64,000 bases of DNA, taken from the NCBI GenBank assembly GCA_002381805.1, contig DFXZ01000004.1, positions 1,012,544 to 1,076,543 of the forward strand, given 5' to 3'. The translations under genes were made by a program, and so were the position numbers. Shown here in pieces: positions 17,561-26,569 of this stretch (within the stretch, counting starts at the first letter, position 1; each line of letters starts with the position of its first letter). Below the pieces are notes generated by a model, which did not search any database, was not told where the DNA came from, and saw nothing but the letters and a program-made list of their open reading frames with translations. The stretch comes from Bdellovibrio sp. UBA4095 (lineage in GTDB: Bacteria; Bdellovibrionota; Bdellovibrionia; Bdellovibrionales; Bdellovibrionaceae).

Positions 17561-18682
17561 ATGGCAAATCCAACTGTAGATAAAGCAAGTAACGAAAAAA
17601 GCAAAGCCCTTGAATTGGCGGTTTCAACTATTGAAAAGCAATTCGGTAAAGGCTCCATCATGCGCCTGGGCGCTAACGACAGCTTGGTAAAAGATGTCGA
17701 AGCGATCAGCACCGGTGCATTAAGCTTGGATATCGCTTTGGGTATCGGCGGCTTGCCAAAAGGACGTATCGTTGAAGTTTACGGTCCTGAATCTTCTGGT
17801 AAGACAACAATCGCATTGTCAACAATTGCACAAGCTCAGAAAAAGGGCGGCGTTGTGGCTTTCGTCGATGCGGAACACGCTTTGGATATCAACTACGCTC
17901 GTAAGTTGGGTGTAAACACAGAAGATCTTTTGATTTCTCAACCAGACACTGGCGAACAAGCTTTAGAAATCACTGAAACATTGGTTCGCTCTGGAGCGAT
18001 CGACGTATTGGTTGTCGACTCTGTTGCGGCTCTAGTTCCTCGCGCAGAGATCGAAGGCGACATGGGCGACAGCCACATGGGTCTTCAGGCTCGTTTGATG
18101 TCACAGGCTTTACGTAAACTTACTGCAGCCATCAATCGTTCAAACACTTTGGTTATTTTCATCAACCAAATCCGTATGAAGATTGGTGTGATGTTCGGTA
18201 ACCCAGAAACTACAACTGGTGGTAACGCTTTGAAGTTCTACTCTTCTGTCCGTTTGGATGTTCGCCGTGTTGGCGCCATCAAGAGCGGTGAAGATGTGAC
18301 TGGAAATCGCACAGCGGTTAAAGTTGTTAAAAACAAAATGGCTCCTCCATTCACTAAAGTTGAATTTGACTTGATGTACGGCGAAGGCATTTCTGAAGAA
18401 GGCGACTTGTTGGATCTTGCAGTGACTGCAGGCTTTGTTGAAAAGTCAGGCGCTTGGTTCTCTATTAACGGAGAGCGCATGGGACAGGGTCGTGATGCTG
18501 CTAAGAATTTCCTTAAAGAGAATGCTCCATTGAAGGCAGAGCTTCGCTCGAAGATCCTGGCTTCTCATGGTATTGGCAAGCTTCTTATAGATAACAATCC
18601 AGAAAATGCTGAGCACATGGAAGAAGTCGCTCCTGAGATTGAAGAGGAAGCTCCAAAGAAATCAAAAAAAGGTAAGCACTAG
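17561..18682 (+). CDS. recA: Recombinase RecA
   Basis: DNA-strand exchange ATPase and SOS co-protease. At 373 residues it has all main blocks: MRLG near 35, Walker A GPESSGKTTIAL (about 75-86), VAFVDAEHALD, LLISQPDTGEQALEI, Walker B VLVVDSVAAL, loop L1 EIEGDMGDSHMG, and loop L2 FINQIRMKIGVMFGNPETTTGG. The C-terminal tail is acidic, then Lys-rich (EEEAPKKSKKGKH). It follows cinA. Its regulator recX lies elsewhere in the window with alaS. Confidence 0.97.
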   Translation: MANPTVDKASNEKSKALELAVSTIEKQFGKGSIMRLGANDSLVKDVEAISTGALSLDIALGIGGLPKGRIVEVYGPESSGKTTIALSTIAQAQKKGGVVAFVDAEHALDINYARKLGVNTEDLLISQPDTGEQALEITETLVRSGAIDVLVVDSVAALVPRAEIEGDMGDSHMGLQARLMSQALRKLTAAINRSNTLVIFINQIRMKIGVMFGNPETTTGGNALKFYSSVRLDVRRVGAIKSGEDVTGNRTAVKVVKNKMAPPFTKVEFDLMYGEGISEEGDLLDLAVTAGFVEKSGAWFSINGERMGQGRDAAKNFLKENAPLKAELRSKILASHGIGKLLIDNNPENAEHMEEVAPEIEEEAPKKSKKGKH

Positions 18683-18712
18683 TTTCCCTTTTTTAATGAA
18701 AAGATAGAAATG

Positions 18713-18745
18713 AAAAGCCTAGGTAGAAATGCTTGGGCTTTTTCT
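18713..18745 (+). terminator. Intrinsic terminator after recA
   Basis: A 10-bp stem AAAGCCTAGG / CTTGGGCTTT (two G-T pairs) with an 8-base loop, followed by a T-rich tract, about 30 bases past the recA stop. Confidence 0.75.
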
Positions 18746-18929
18746 TTTTAGATGTGTGCGAAGGCACATTTTTTTATTTCCTTGTGGCATTATTGCCTGT
18801 CCGTGTGGAGCTTCTTCCGCATTAAAAATCTGAACGCAAATCTCGTCGACTTCCGAAGGCATGGAGATTGCTTTGGTCACTTCTATGGATTGATAAACTT
18901 TTTTCTGATTTCAGAGAAGGGGCTGCAAT

Positions 18930-19445
18930 ATGGAAGAAAATGACAGACTTCGAAAAGTTACGCCTGAAGATAATGTCGGTAGATCGAACTTTAGAATGAA
19001 CTCACCAGGCGCTGAAGAGAGTTACGGCTCTATCCTAAAGGAGCTTGGCGAAGGGGCGAAGGATCTTATTCAAAGCGAGATATTCTTGCTAACCGAAGAG
19101 TTTAAGGCGACTTCTCAAAAAGTTAAAAAAGATCTCGCCGAGGTTGTGGCTTTCGGCACAATCATGGCGCTGAGTGTGTTTCCTCTGTTGGCATTCTTTG
19201 TCATTGGTCTTGGGAATATCTTAGACGGCCGATATTGGCTCAGTTCTTTGCTGGTGGCTGTGTTGTGTGCAGGGATAGGCGGTCCAATGGCTTACCGAGC
19301 GCTTAAGAAAATCAAAGAACAGGACATTGATTTCTCTCGCACTCGTCGTTCTTTAGATCGTAGTGCTCAGACCATTCAAAGAAAATTTGACGAAGTAAAA
19401 GTTCATGCAAAAGGAGAGAACCATGAAGCAAAGCACTTCCATTAA
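18930..19445 (+). CDS. Holin-superfamily III-like (phage holin/YqjE-type) membrane protein
   Basis: A 171-residue protein. The N-terminal half is soluble and amphipathic (ILKELGEGAKDLIQSEIFLL). Two adjacent transmembrane segments follow (residues about 72-92 and 100-120), then a basic tail. This layout matches the Holin-X/YqjE family of small inner-membrane proteins, which are named from phage but are common on chromosomes next to YqjD-like genes. AAGGGG precedes the ATG. It overlaps the next gene by 23 bases. No phage genes are nearby. Confidence 0.7.
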   Translation: MEENDRLRKVTPEDNVGRSNFRMNSPGAEESYGSILKELGEGAKDLIQSEIFLLTEEFKATSQKVKKDLAEVVAFGTIMALSVFPLLAFFVIGLGNILDGRYWLSSLLVAVLCAGIGGPMAYRALKKIKEQDIDFSRTRRSLDRSAQTIQRKFDEVKVHAKGENHEAKHFH

Positions 19446-19761
19446 TCAGGTGAACGAAAGCTCTGGATCGGTCCGGCAAGCGGAATTGATGGCGAATGGT
19501 AGTCTGAATCGCGTGGAAAGTGCGATCGACAGCTTGACCAATAAGATTGATTCCACCAATAGCAAAGTGCAGAGGTACCAGAGCTATCTTGATAAGCCTC
19601 GGCGCTGGATGCAACAGTCGCTGGAAACAGCAGCACCATATTACGAGCAAGCTCGGACCTATGCCGAGCAGACTGCCAGACGGGTTCAGGCCGATCCAAA
19701 ACCATACGCACTAGCTGCGTTCGGAGTTTTGTTGGGCTATATGCTGCTAAAGCGCCGGTGA
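19423..19761 (+). CDS. YqjD/ElaB-like membrane-anchored protein
   Basis: A 112-residue protein whose start at ATG 19423 follows AAGGAG, inside the preceding gene. A long helical region (NRVESAIDSLTNKIDSTNSK) leads to an ending of Tyr/Arg-rich sequence and one C-terminal hydrophobic segment PYALAAFGVLLGYMLLKRR. This matches the DUF883 (ElaB/YqjD) plan, whose E. coli members anchor ribosomes at the inner membrane in stationary phase. The pairing with the holin-like gene supports the assignment. Sequence similarity alone is modest. Confidence 0.6.
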   Translation: MKQSTSINQVNESSGSVRQAELMANGSLNRVESAIDSLTNKIDSTNSKVQRYQSYLDKPRRWMQQSLETAAPYYEQARTYAEQTARRVQADPKPYALAAFGVLLGYMLLKRR

Positions 19762-19792
19762 TCAGACTGTAAAGTACTAAAATAAAAAAACA

Positions 19793-19818
19793 AAAGGCCC
19801 CTCATCGTGGGGGCCTTT
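19793..19818 (+). terminator. Intrinsic terminator
   Basis: A 9-bp stem AAAGGCCCC / GGGGCCTTT with an 8-base loop, 32 bases after the YqjD-like gene. The T-run is short (TTT then CG). Read on the minus strand, the stem is followed by TTTGTTTTTTT, so it can also serve the convergent lipoprotein gene. Confidence 0.8.
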
Positions 19819-19846
19819 CGCTTGTGGATTGGTCTCATTTGAAAAC

Positions 19847-20854
19847 TTAAATTTTATTTAACCAGTTTGAAATAACACCTCCTACAACAGAACCAATAAT
19901 TGTCTTAATCGGCGAGCTGGTGGAGGCCGCTGCCTGAGATTGAGAGTTATTGACTCCGTTTAAATAGCTGTTGAATAAGGCACTTAGCAATGCCCCCTTT
20001 TTTGATTTTTGAAGTTTTTCGCTGACGCCCTTAGTGAAGGCATCAAGTAAGCCTGAAAGTAAGTCAGAACCAGTTCCCGTCGAAGATGTCAAAGACGACA
20101 CAAGAGAAGTCAGCCCTGAAAGGGATCCGGAACCAAGCTTGTCCATAACCTTTTTCATCAAAGTTTCAGAAAGCTTTAGTTTATCGAGCCCAGCGATAGA
20201 GCCAGAAGCGAGACTTTTTAGGACCTCTTTAAAGCCACTAGCATCCAGGTCGCTCACATTCAGCTTTGCAAGTAGCGAAGCAATCACTTTGTCGGCAACA
20301 GCAGAAAGAGCGTCGCCACTTGCTCCTGCTTGACCGAGGTTAGCAAATAGTGAAGAAGTCAGCATTTCCAGCAGCTCTGTCGGTACCGCTCCGTTCGACA
20401 AGTTTACAATCGAATTGAGCGAGCTGTTACCAACGGTTGCCAGAATTTGCGATAGCATAACCGAATCGAATTTCAACGCACCGATACCTTGAGTCGCCCC
20501 TTGAATCAGCACCGGCAAGATTGCTTGGAGATCATTGCTCGAGCCGAGCTGAGCCCCCTGCAATGCTTGAGAGACAGCCGCAAGGATCGTTTGAATCTGG
20601 GCTTCGTTCAAATTCAATTTTACACTGGTCGCGCTGACTTGCATTTTTGTAAGGCTGCTCTGGGAGATCTCTTGACCTCGCAAGCTGCTTTCGAGATCGG
20701 TCATCATAATTTTCGCAGATGAGAGTACTTCGGCAGGTGCTTCGGTGTTGCTCGGTGCATTTTGCGAAGAGTTTTCACTCGCAGAAAAGGAACCTCCGCA
20801 TCCAACAAGTAGAGCGGGAAAGACGGTGGCAAGGGTCAGCATTTTAGTTTTCAT
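19847..20854 (-). CDS. Lipoprotein, Ser/Leu-rich helical repeats, unknown function
   Basis: A 335-residue protein with a clean lipoprotein signal (TLATVFPALLVGCGG; lipidated Cys about residue 19) and AGGAG before the ATG. The mature part starts with a Ser/Asn/Ala linker, then many short amphipathic helices rich in Leu, Ser and Ala (LLAKLNVSDLDASGFKEVLK, LSGLTSLVSSLTSSTGTG). No cysteines or catalytic motifs are apparent after the lipobox. Probably an outer-membrane-attached helical protein; the family was not recognised. Confidence 0.7.
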   Translation of the reverse strand: MKTKMLTLATVFPALLVGCGGSFSASENSSQNAPSNTEAPAEVLSSAKIMMTDLESSLRGQEISQSSLTKMQVSATSVKLNLNEAQIQTILAAVSQALQGAQLGSSNDLQAILPVLIQGATQGIGALKFDSVMLSQILATVGNSSLNSIVNLSNGAVPTELLEMLTSSLFANLGQAGASGDALSAVADKVIASLLAKLNVSDLDASGFKEVLKSLASGSIAGLDKLKLSETLMKKVMDKLGSGSLSGLTSLVSSLTSSTGTGSDLLSGLLDAFTKGVSEKLQKSKKGALLSALFNSYLNGVNNSQSQAAASTSSPIKTIIGSVVGGVISNWLNKI

Positions 20855-21034
20855 TATTTCTCCTGGTATCGGCTGGGTTTTTCATTTCCAGGTTAGAGCG
20901 AAGTTGGAAAAATAAAAACGGTCTTTTTTTAAAAAAAAGTCCTGCAAAAATTTGCAACGAAAATTCTAAAAATTCTGCGAAATGATTTAACAGACAGACA
21001 GTGAAAGTTTAGAAAAATGTGCTGAGTTTGATCA

Positions 21035-21069
21035 GAAAAATAGAACTTCGATGAGTTTCATCGAAGTTC
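21035..21069 (-). terminator. Intrinsic terminator of the propeller lipoprotein gene
   Basis: Perfect 12-bp inverted repeat GAACTTCGATGA / TCATCGAAGTTC (21043-21054 and 21058-21069), loop of 3. On the minus strand it is followed by CTATTTTTCTG. It lies about 55 bases past the stop of the minus-strand gene that ends at 21125. Confidence 0.75.
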
Positions 21070-21124
21070 GGAGTAATCTCTGATTCTCGCTTTGGTCTAG
21101 GGGGCTGGTCTGGCCCGACGAATA

Positions 21125-24025
21125 TTATCGCTTAAAGATAAAGATATCATCTGCAGAGTTGCTGTCGCCAGCGACGAAATTTGAAGCATAGGATGAGCTG
21201 ACTATATAGCGACCATCAGCGCTGATCGTTGGAGTATAAGAGCCGTAATTGCCTTCTTGACCGCTGGTATTGACAGAAATTCGAACGGTTTCGCCAGAAT
21301 CTTGATCGAATAGGAATGTATCGGCGGCCACGTTCGTGTCAGTTACAACGATATTTGAAGCGAACGAAGCAAACGTGATATATCTGCCAGTCTTATCTAT
21401 AGAAGGCTTTTCAGAATTATGATTTGTAAAGCCACCACCAGCGGCTTTGGACACCAGTGTTGTCGTACCTGTTTGAATATCGTGAACGAAAATATCCGTC
21501 CTCGCGTTGCTATCACCAGCAACTAGATTTGTTGCTGCAGAATCGAATGCTATATACCGTCCATTTTCGCTGATGGCCGCATTTGTAGAATGACCATCAG
21601 CTTGGACTCCGCTGCTGGTAACTGAAACTCGAGTGGTGGTCGCCAGTTGCCTGTCGTGAACAAAAATGTCCCTTCGGGCATTCGTGTCTCCTGATACCAA
21701 GGTTGTGCCGCCGGAATTGAACGTAACATAGCGACCCTCGGGGCTAATCTTTGGTTTGTCAGACCAACCATCCGACTGAGCTCCTAGGCTGGATACGGAA
21801 ACTCGCGTTGTGGTGGCTGACTGACGATCATGTACAAAAATATCTGATTGCCCATTGGTATCACCGGCAACCAAATTTGTGGCCGTGGACTGGAAAGCAA
21901 CATAGCGTCCATCCAGACTTAACGAGGAATAGTAAGACTCGCCATCGCCTTCGATACCTGCATCACTCAGGGAGACTCGGGTGGTTGTGCCAGTTTGTCG
22001 ATCATGAACAAAGATGTCGCCCTGCCAATTAGAATCTCCAGCGACCAGATTCGTCGCGTAAGACATAAAAGAAACGTAGCGCCCATCTCCACTGATGGAA
22101 CAGTTATAGGAACCATCGTCACCCTCTGCTCCAGAACTGTTGACGGAAACTCGAGTGGTGATTCCTGTTTTTCGGTCATGAACAAAAATGTCATTAAAAA
22201 AGTTAGTGTCATTAGATACGAGATTATCTGCTTCTGTTTCAAAGCAAACATAGCGTCCATCTGCACTGATGGCTGGTTCCAATGACCAATAGTTTGCCTC
22301 TCCACCTAAAGATTCGAATGAGGCCAACGTGGCCTTATTCTCTAGTGTATCAAATGCATAGACTTTAAAGAAGAGGCTCGTGTCGCCCGCTAAAAAATCT
22401 GTTGCGTTAGACGATACGACAACATATCGACCATCTGAACTGAGGCTTGAAACTGTAGAGTCATCGTTGCCTGGCGAGCCATTGAAATCTCTCGAAACGA
22501 GGCGAGTCTCCCCGTTGGCGACTTTATAACTAAACACGTCGATTACGCCATTTGAATCATCAGCAACAAGATTGTTAGCATTAGAATAAAAAGTGATTGT
22601 TGAGCCGTCCTGACTAATGAATGGCGAATAAGAAGATGCATTCGCTTGAGTACCGCCGCTGCTTACAGAGATGCGCGTGGTGCTCCCAGTTTGTCGATCA
22701 TGAAGGAATATATCTCTAGATCCGTTGGTGTCGCCTGCGATTAAATTGTCTGCATCAGACTCGAATGTGATGTATCTGCCATCGCCGCTAATATTCGGAA
22801 ATGAGGACTCGTTGTTCGCTTCGTTGCCAAGACTGTCCACCGAAACACGCTCAGTAGTGGCAGTTTGCCTGTCGTGAACGAAGATATCATATGTATAGTT
22901 ATTATCTCCGGCTACCAGAGTTGATCCTTGAGACTTAAATACGACAAAACGGCCATCCGCACTGATGCTAGGTCTAAAGACATTGCCATTTCCTTCAGTT
23001 CCTGAAGTGGATACTGACACTCGACTTGTAGTGGAGGTTTCAAGGTCATGCACAAAAATATCTTCGAGCCCATTGGTATCTCCGGCGACCAAGTTAGAGG
23101 CTTGGCTGTCGAATGCGACGTAGCGGCCGTTGGCGCTAATTGCAACCGCTATTGAATAGGAGTTTGCCTGGATGCCACTGCTACCCACTGAAACTCTTCT
23201 GGTTGTCGAGGTCTGTCGGTCATGAACGAAAACATCTTTTTGGGCATTTGTGTCACCGGAAACCAAATTGGAAGCGGCCGAAATAAATGCTATATAACGC
23301 CCATCTGCACTGATGGCAGGGCTTTCGGAAGTGTTGTTGCCTTCTTCTCCAGAACTACTTACAGAAACTCGCCGTATTTCTTGAGTTGTCAAATCACGGA
23401 CGAAGATATCTCGGCTTCCGTTGAGATCACTTTCGTCGTAGGCTGCCAGTGAAGAAAAAGCCAAGTAACGTCCATCTCCAGAGATGACTCCCTCGTCCGA
23501 ATCACCATGAGTTTCAGAACCGGTAAATGTTGGAACTGAAACTCGAGCGATAGTCTCTTCCTGCAAATTAATTTCAAAATGTATTATTGCCGAGGTTTGT
23601 CCTGCGACTTCATACCAACATTTAAAATTTAAAGATTGAATATCGTTCCACTCTAAGTCCGTCGCCACCCAGTAGTTATATTTTAAAGAGAATGACTGTT
23701 CACCTGAAAGATCGATGGTCTGAAAGGCCAGATTAGGATCGGCTCCATTGCAAAATAACTGGGAGTCAGCTGGAAGATTTACGAACTTCACCTTGTTTTT
23801 ATAGACGTACTCTTTCATGTTGATTTGAACATGAAGTTCGCCATCAGGTGCGATAGAACTGCTGTAAACGTTTTTTGATAGATTGCTAAAGTCGAGATTG
23901 GTAGAGTCAAAAGTTATGGTCTGTTCAACAGAGTTTAAATCCTTGGATCTGATGTTCACGTCAATGGAACATGCCGATAGCAAAGTCAGAACTGATAGAA
24001 GATACGTGCAGGCATAAAAGTTCAT
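21125..24025 (-). CDS. Large lipoprotein with 14 PD40/TolB-like beta-propeller repeats
   Basis: A 966-residue protein with a lipobox near residue 19 (VLTLLSACSID). After a domain of about 170 residues there are 14 tandem units of about 58 residues. Each follows the plan xDIFVHDRQTGTTTRVSV, a variable Ser/Gly/Asn loop, then ISADGRYVAFxSxATNLVAGDTN. This is a WD40-like PD40 repeat. Fourteen blades would fit two seven-bladed propellers, though that folding is inference. It is likely anchored in the envelope and exposes a binding surface. Units 6 and 7 are the most divergent. The DNA is repetitive in step. It is monocistronic with a terminator after it. Confidence 0.8.
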   Translation of the reverse strand: MNFYACTYLLSVLTLLSACSIDVNIRSKDLNSVEQTITFDSTNLDFSNLSKNVYSSSIAPDGELHVQINMKEYVYKNKVKFVNLPADSQLFCNGADPNLAFQTIDLSGEQSFSLKYNYWVATDLEWNDIQSLNFKCWYEVAGQTSAIIHFEINLQEETIARVSVPTFTGSETHGDSDEGVISGDGRYLAFSSLAAYDESDLNGSRDIFVRDLTTQEIRRVSVSSSGEEGNNTSESPAISADGRYIAFISAASNLVSGDTNAQKDVFVHDRQTSTTRRVSVGSSGIQANSYSIAVAISANGRYVAFDSQASNLVAGDTNGLEDIFVHDLETSTTSRVSVSTSGTEGNGNVFRPSISADGRFVVFKSQGSTLVAGDNNYTYDIFVHDRQTATTERVSVDSLGNEANNESSFPNISGDGRYITFESDADNLIAGDTNGSRDIFLHDRQTGSTTRISVSSGGTQANASSYSPFISQDGSTITFYSNANNLVADDSNGVIDVFSYKVANGETRLVSRDFNGSPGNDDSTVSSLSSDGRYVVVSSNATDFLAGDTSLFFKVYAFDTLENKATLASFESLGGEANYWSLEPAISADGRYVCFETEADNLVSNDTNFFNDIFVHDRKTGITTRVSVNSSGAEGDDGSYNCSISGDGRYVSFMSYATNLVAGDSNWQGDIFVHDRQTGTTTRVSLSDAGIEGDGESYYSSLSLDGRYVAFQSTATNLVAGDTNGQSDIFVHDRQSATTTRVSVSSLGAQSDGWSDKPKISPEGRYVTFNSGGTTLVSGDTNARRDIFVHDRQLATTTRVSVTSSGVQADGHSTNAAISENGRYIAFDSAATNLVAGDSNARTDIFVHDIQTGTTTLVSKAAGGGFTNHNSEKPSIDKTGRYITFASFASNIVVTDTNVAADTFLFDQDSGETVRISVNTSGQEGNYGSYTPTISADGRYIVSSSYASNFVAGDSNSADDIFIFKR

Positions 24026-24309
24026 GATGCTTAATATATCGGTGCGAGCAAAATTTCGCTAAAGTTCGAAATTGTGACAAACACTCTCTATAGTTTGAGT
24101 TTACAGATTGGCACAAAAATATGAGGCCGTTGCACGTGCTAAAGACTCTCTATGAGTGGTCATTTCAGGGGGGCTTTTTTTGGCAGATGTGAACTATTTT
24201 GACAGCTGTCTCGATTGATTTCCATTCAGTTGCCAGGAGTGATGGCCCTGGGGTTGCAACCTCGATACATGGGCTGGTGTGTTCCCCTATCTTTGGAAGT
24301 GGGTAGATC
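24026..24309. promoter_or_regulatory. Divergent intergenic region with palindrome
   Basis: A 284-base gap between the propeller lipoprotein (minus) and the peptidase gene (plus). It contains the perfect palindrome GACAGCTGTC (24201-24210), overlapping a TTGACA-like -35 box (24199-24204). No good -10 box follows at the right distance, so the promoter is uncertain. I saw no gene in the gap. Confidence 0.3.
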
Positions 24310-25362
24310 TTGAATTTGTTGCACGCAATTATTTTGATTCTAATTTCCGTGTGCGCTTCTCCGATATGGGCCTTCGAACTCAGTTCTGAAATTGCTGAGC
24401 TGAACAAGGACTATGGAACAGTCTTGGGTTACCCTATAGCCGTTTTTGATAAACAAAAATTTCAATCCTTTGCCAGTTCAGCTCGATTAGATTGGGATGA
24501 TGAAGAGAGGTTGGCGTCCGTCATGCAAACCTACTTAAAGAAAGAGCACTCTCTTTCTGTCGAAATTTCTGATGCTCAAAATTTGGTGACATATGTGACG
24601 GATTTAAATGCCAGTGCGTCAGCTATTCCGTTTTTCTCTGCTGGATATCCTTTAGTGATGAAATTCTGTATTGTAATGCCGAGCGGTCTAACGGGATCGG
24701 TAGTCGATGAAACCGCAAGAACTCTGGGTGTTAGAGGCATGGAACATCTTTATGGCGAAGTCAGTTTGGACCGCGTAAGCAAAAAGTTTACGATAGAGCA
24801 ATTAAAAACGGTCTCTTTGTATCATGAGCTTTCTCATTGCATGGATCGAAGGTTTTTACAGCGAGCTTATCAAGGTGAACCGGACCCCCACAGTGTGCAC
24901 ATGGCCGAGTCTTTCGCAGAGGTGAATGCGCTTGTTCTATTGGCTCAGCGTAAGCAGGTGAAAGGTTGGGGCCAGGGCCGTGCGCTGCTAAGAGGGATCT
25001 ACAGTAAGACGCTGGGGCCCTTTCTGGCGCGACAAGGTGGATTCAATGACAACGTCCTTCAAGAGTACGGAGGCTCGATTTACTTTTTGAACCGATCCAT
25101 TGAGGCCGCCGAAAGAAAAATTGCGGAGGGAATTCCATCTGCAGGCTTAGACGAAACGCTGGCACTTTCCGCGCAAATAACTGAGCAATCCGCTTTGCCC
25201 AGCCGGAGTTTTCGAGCTTTGCATTTTTCCTTTCAGCAAGGCGAGAAAAAGACTCTTGCTGAATATCACAAGCTTGCCACGGAGCATCCAGATCTGTTTA
25301 GGCAAGCCTATGATGATTTAGTTTCCGTTCTAGCCACCTTACGGTCACTGGTTTATCCGTAA
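24310..25362 (+). CDS. Secreted zinc metallopeptidase-like protein (HExxH)
   Basis: A 350-residue protein with an N-terminal signal peptide (LLHAIILILISVCASPIWA). The start codon is TTG, with GGAAGTGGG just upstream. Residues 172-176 are HELSH (in SLYHELSHCMDRRF), the gluzincin-type zinc motif. About 25 residues later MAESFAEVNAL offers Glu200/Glu204 as the third ligand. No known peptidase family was recognised outside this core. The C-terminal part is helical. It probably acts in the periplasm or outside the cell. A single gene followed by a CBS gene that is likely separate. Confidence 0.65.
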   Translation: MNLLHAIILILISVCASPIWAFELSSEIAELNKDYGTVLGYPIAVFDKQKFQSFASSARLDWDDEERLASVMQTYLKKEHSLSVEISDAQNLVTYVTDLNASASAIPFFSAGYPLVMKFCIVMPSGLTGSVVDETARTLGVRGMEHLYGEVSLDRVSKKFTIEQLKTVSLYHELSHCMDRRFLQRAYQGEPDPHSVHMAESFAEVNALVLLAQRKQVKGWGQGRALLRGIYSKTLGPFLARQGGFNDNVLQEYGGSIYFLNRSIEAAERKIAEGIPSAGLDETLALSAQITEQSALPSRSFRALHFSFQQGEKKTLAEYHKLATEHPDLFRQAYDDLVSVLATLRSLVYP

Positions 25363-25449
25363 CTGCAGAGTTCGGGTTGATTTCCCTTCTCATTCGTCCC
25401 ATTTGATGGGAGATTCGGAAGCGAACCGTGACTTTTGAAAGGATGTCCT

Positions 25450-25914
25450 ATGAAGCCAACACTAAAAAACAATATGTCCCACAAACTGCATACAATTTCT
25501 GAAAAAGAGACTCAGGCTGAGGCATACAAGCTCATGGTGAATATGTGGATTCGGCATCTTCCAGTAGTCGACGCCACTGGTAAGTCGGTTATTGGGATCG
25601 TTTCTGACAGAGATCTTTTGAAGGCGGACAGTCCCACGACTCCCGTGGCGCAGTTGATGACTTCGCCGGTGAAATCTTTTGATATCAATACGCCCATCCG
25701 CAAAGTCGTAGAAGCCATGGTTGCTGATAAGGTTTCAGCGTTTTTAATTATGGAAAACGAAGAGGTTGCTGGAATCGTGACTTCTGAAGATATGCTGACC
25801 TTGTTGTCTCATCTTTTAAAAGAAGAAAAAAGCCCGGTTCTTGTGATTAATGAGATTCTAACAAATCCTATTTTCCAGAGAACCGTTAACATGGCTTCAA
25901 ACGTTGGAATTTAA
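25450..25914 (+). CDS. Tandem CBS-domain protein
   Basis: A 154-residue protein made of two CBS domains. The first has AYKLMVNMWIRHLPVVDATG then GIVSDRDLLKA; the second has AMVADKVSAFLIMENEEVAG then IVTSEDMLTLL. Paired CBS domains bind adenosyl ligands as sensors. No catalytic domain is attached. The start is ATG 25450 (AAAGGATG upstream) rather than TTG 25435. Its stop overlaps that of the convergent glutathione peroxidase gene by four bases. Confidence 0.82.
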   Translation: MKPTLKNNMSHKLHTISEKETQAEAYKLMVNMWIRHLPVVDATGKSVIGIVSDRDLLKADSPTTPVAQLMTSPVKSFDINTPIRKVVEAMVADKVSAFLIMENEEVAGIVTSEDMLTLLSHLLKEEKSPVLVINEILTNPIFQRTVNMASNVGI

Positions 25915-26399
25915 TTTTTTAGTGCATTCTCGATATCTTCGATAAGAGATTTCGGCTCTTCTTGAGGGCCGTATCTCTTGATCACCTGACCGTCTTTTCC
26001 AATTAGAAATTTCGTAAAATTCCATTTGATCATTTCAGTGCCAAGCAGGCCTGGCGCCGATTCTTTAAGCCATTTATAGACTGGATCGGCTGCGGCGCCG
26101 TTTACGTCGACCTTCGCCATCACGGGGAAGCTGACGCCATAGTTGAGTTCGCAGAACTGTTGAATCTCTTGGTCTGATCCGGGCTCTTGGGATCCGAATT
26201 GATTGCAAGGGAAGCCGACGATATTGAAACCCCGATCTTTAAATTTGTCGTAAAGCTCTTGCAAGCCTTTATACTGAGGGGTAAAGCCGCACTTGCTGGC
26301 GACATTGACGACTAAAACAACCTGACCTGCAAAATTTTTTAGGGACACGCTCTCGCCGCCGGCATTCTTAACTTCAAATGTATGAAAACTAGTGCTCAT
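25911..26399 (-). CDS. Glutathione peroxidase (cysteine type)
   Basis: A 162-residue thioredoxin-fold peroxidase that reduces hydroperoxides, in bacteria often with thioredoxin as donor. The peroxidatic cysteine is in NVASKCGFTPQYKGLQELY (about residue 37). It is followed by the family motif GFPCNQFGSQEPGS (second Cys) and IKWNFTKFLIG (catalytic Trp/Asn). No signal peptide, so cytoplasmic. Its 5' side carries a hairpin (26466-26482). It overlaps the end of the CBS gene by four bases. Confidence 0.9.
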   Translation of the reverse strand: MSTSFHTFEVKNAGGESVSLKNFAGQVVLVVNVASKCGFTPQYKGLQELYDKFKDRGFNIVGFPCNQFGSQEPGSDQEIQQFCELNYGVSFPVMAKVDVNGAAADPVYKWLKESAPGLLGTEMIKWNFTKFLIGKDGQVIKRYGPQEEPKSLIEDIENALKN

Positions 26400-26454
26400 A
26401 GATATACCCTTTGTTGGACTCTTTACCAGAGGTTATCAGTTATCTGCCTCGTGA

Positions 26455-26482
26455 AAAGAAAAAAACGTCTCAAGGTGAGACG
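26455..26482 (-). promoter_or_regulatory. Terminator-like hairpin upstream of glutathione peroxidase
   Basis: Stem CGTCTCA / TGAGACG (26466-26472, 26476-26482) with loop AGG. On the minus strand it is followed by a run of seven T then CTTTTC. It is about 55 bases before the glutathione peroxidase start on the same strand, so it could be an attenuator or just the end of an antisense transcript. Confidence 0.4.
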
Positions 26483-26569
26483 CTGCATAAGTAGTTCGGG
26501 CTCCAAGCATTTAACAAAGAGATGTGTCATTTTCGTTCAGAAAAAGTCTAGGACTGCCGAAAAGAAGGC

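Noticed and set aside
18752..18943. A 63-residue frame after recA
   Set aside because: Follows directly on the recA terminator and overlaps the holin-like start; no ribosome site or homology.
18930..19761. Prophage remnant suggested by the holin-like gene
   Set aside because: No other phage genes nearby; the holin-like/YqjD-like pair is a common chromosomal membrane module.
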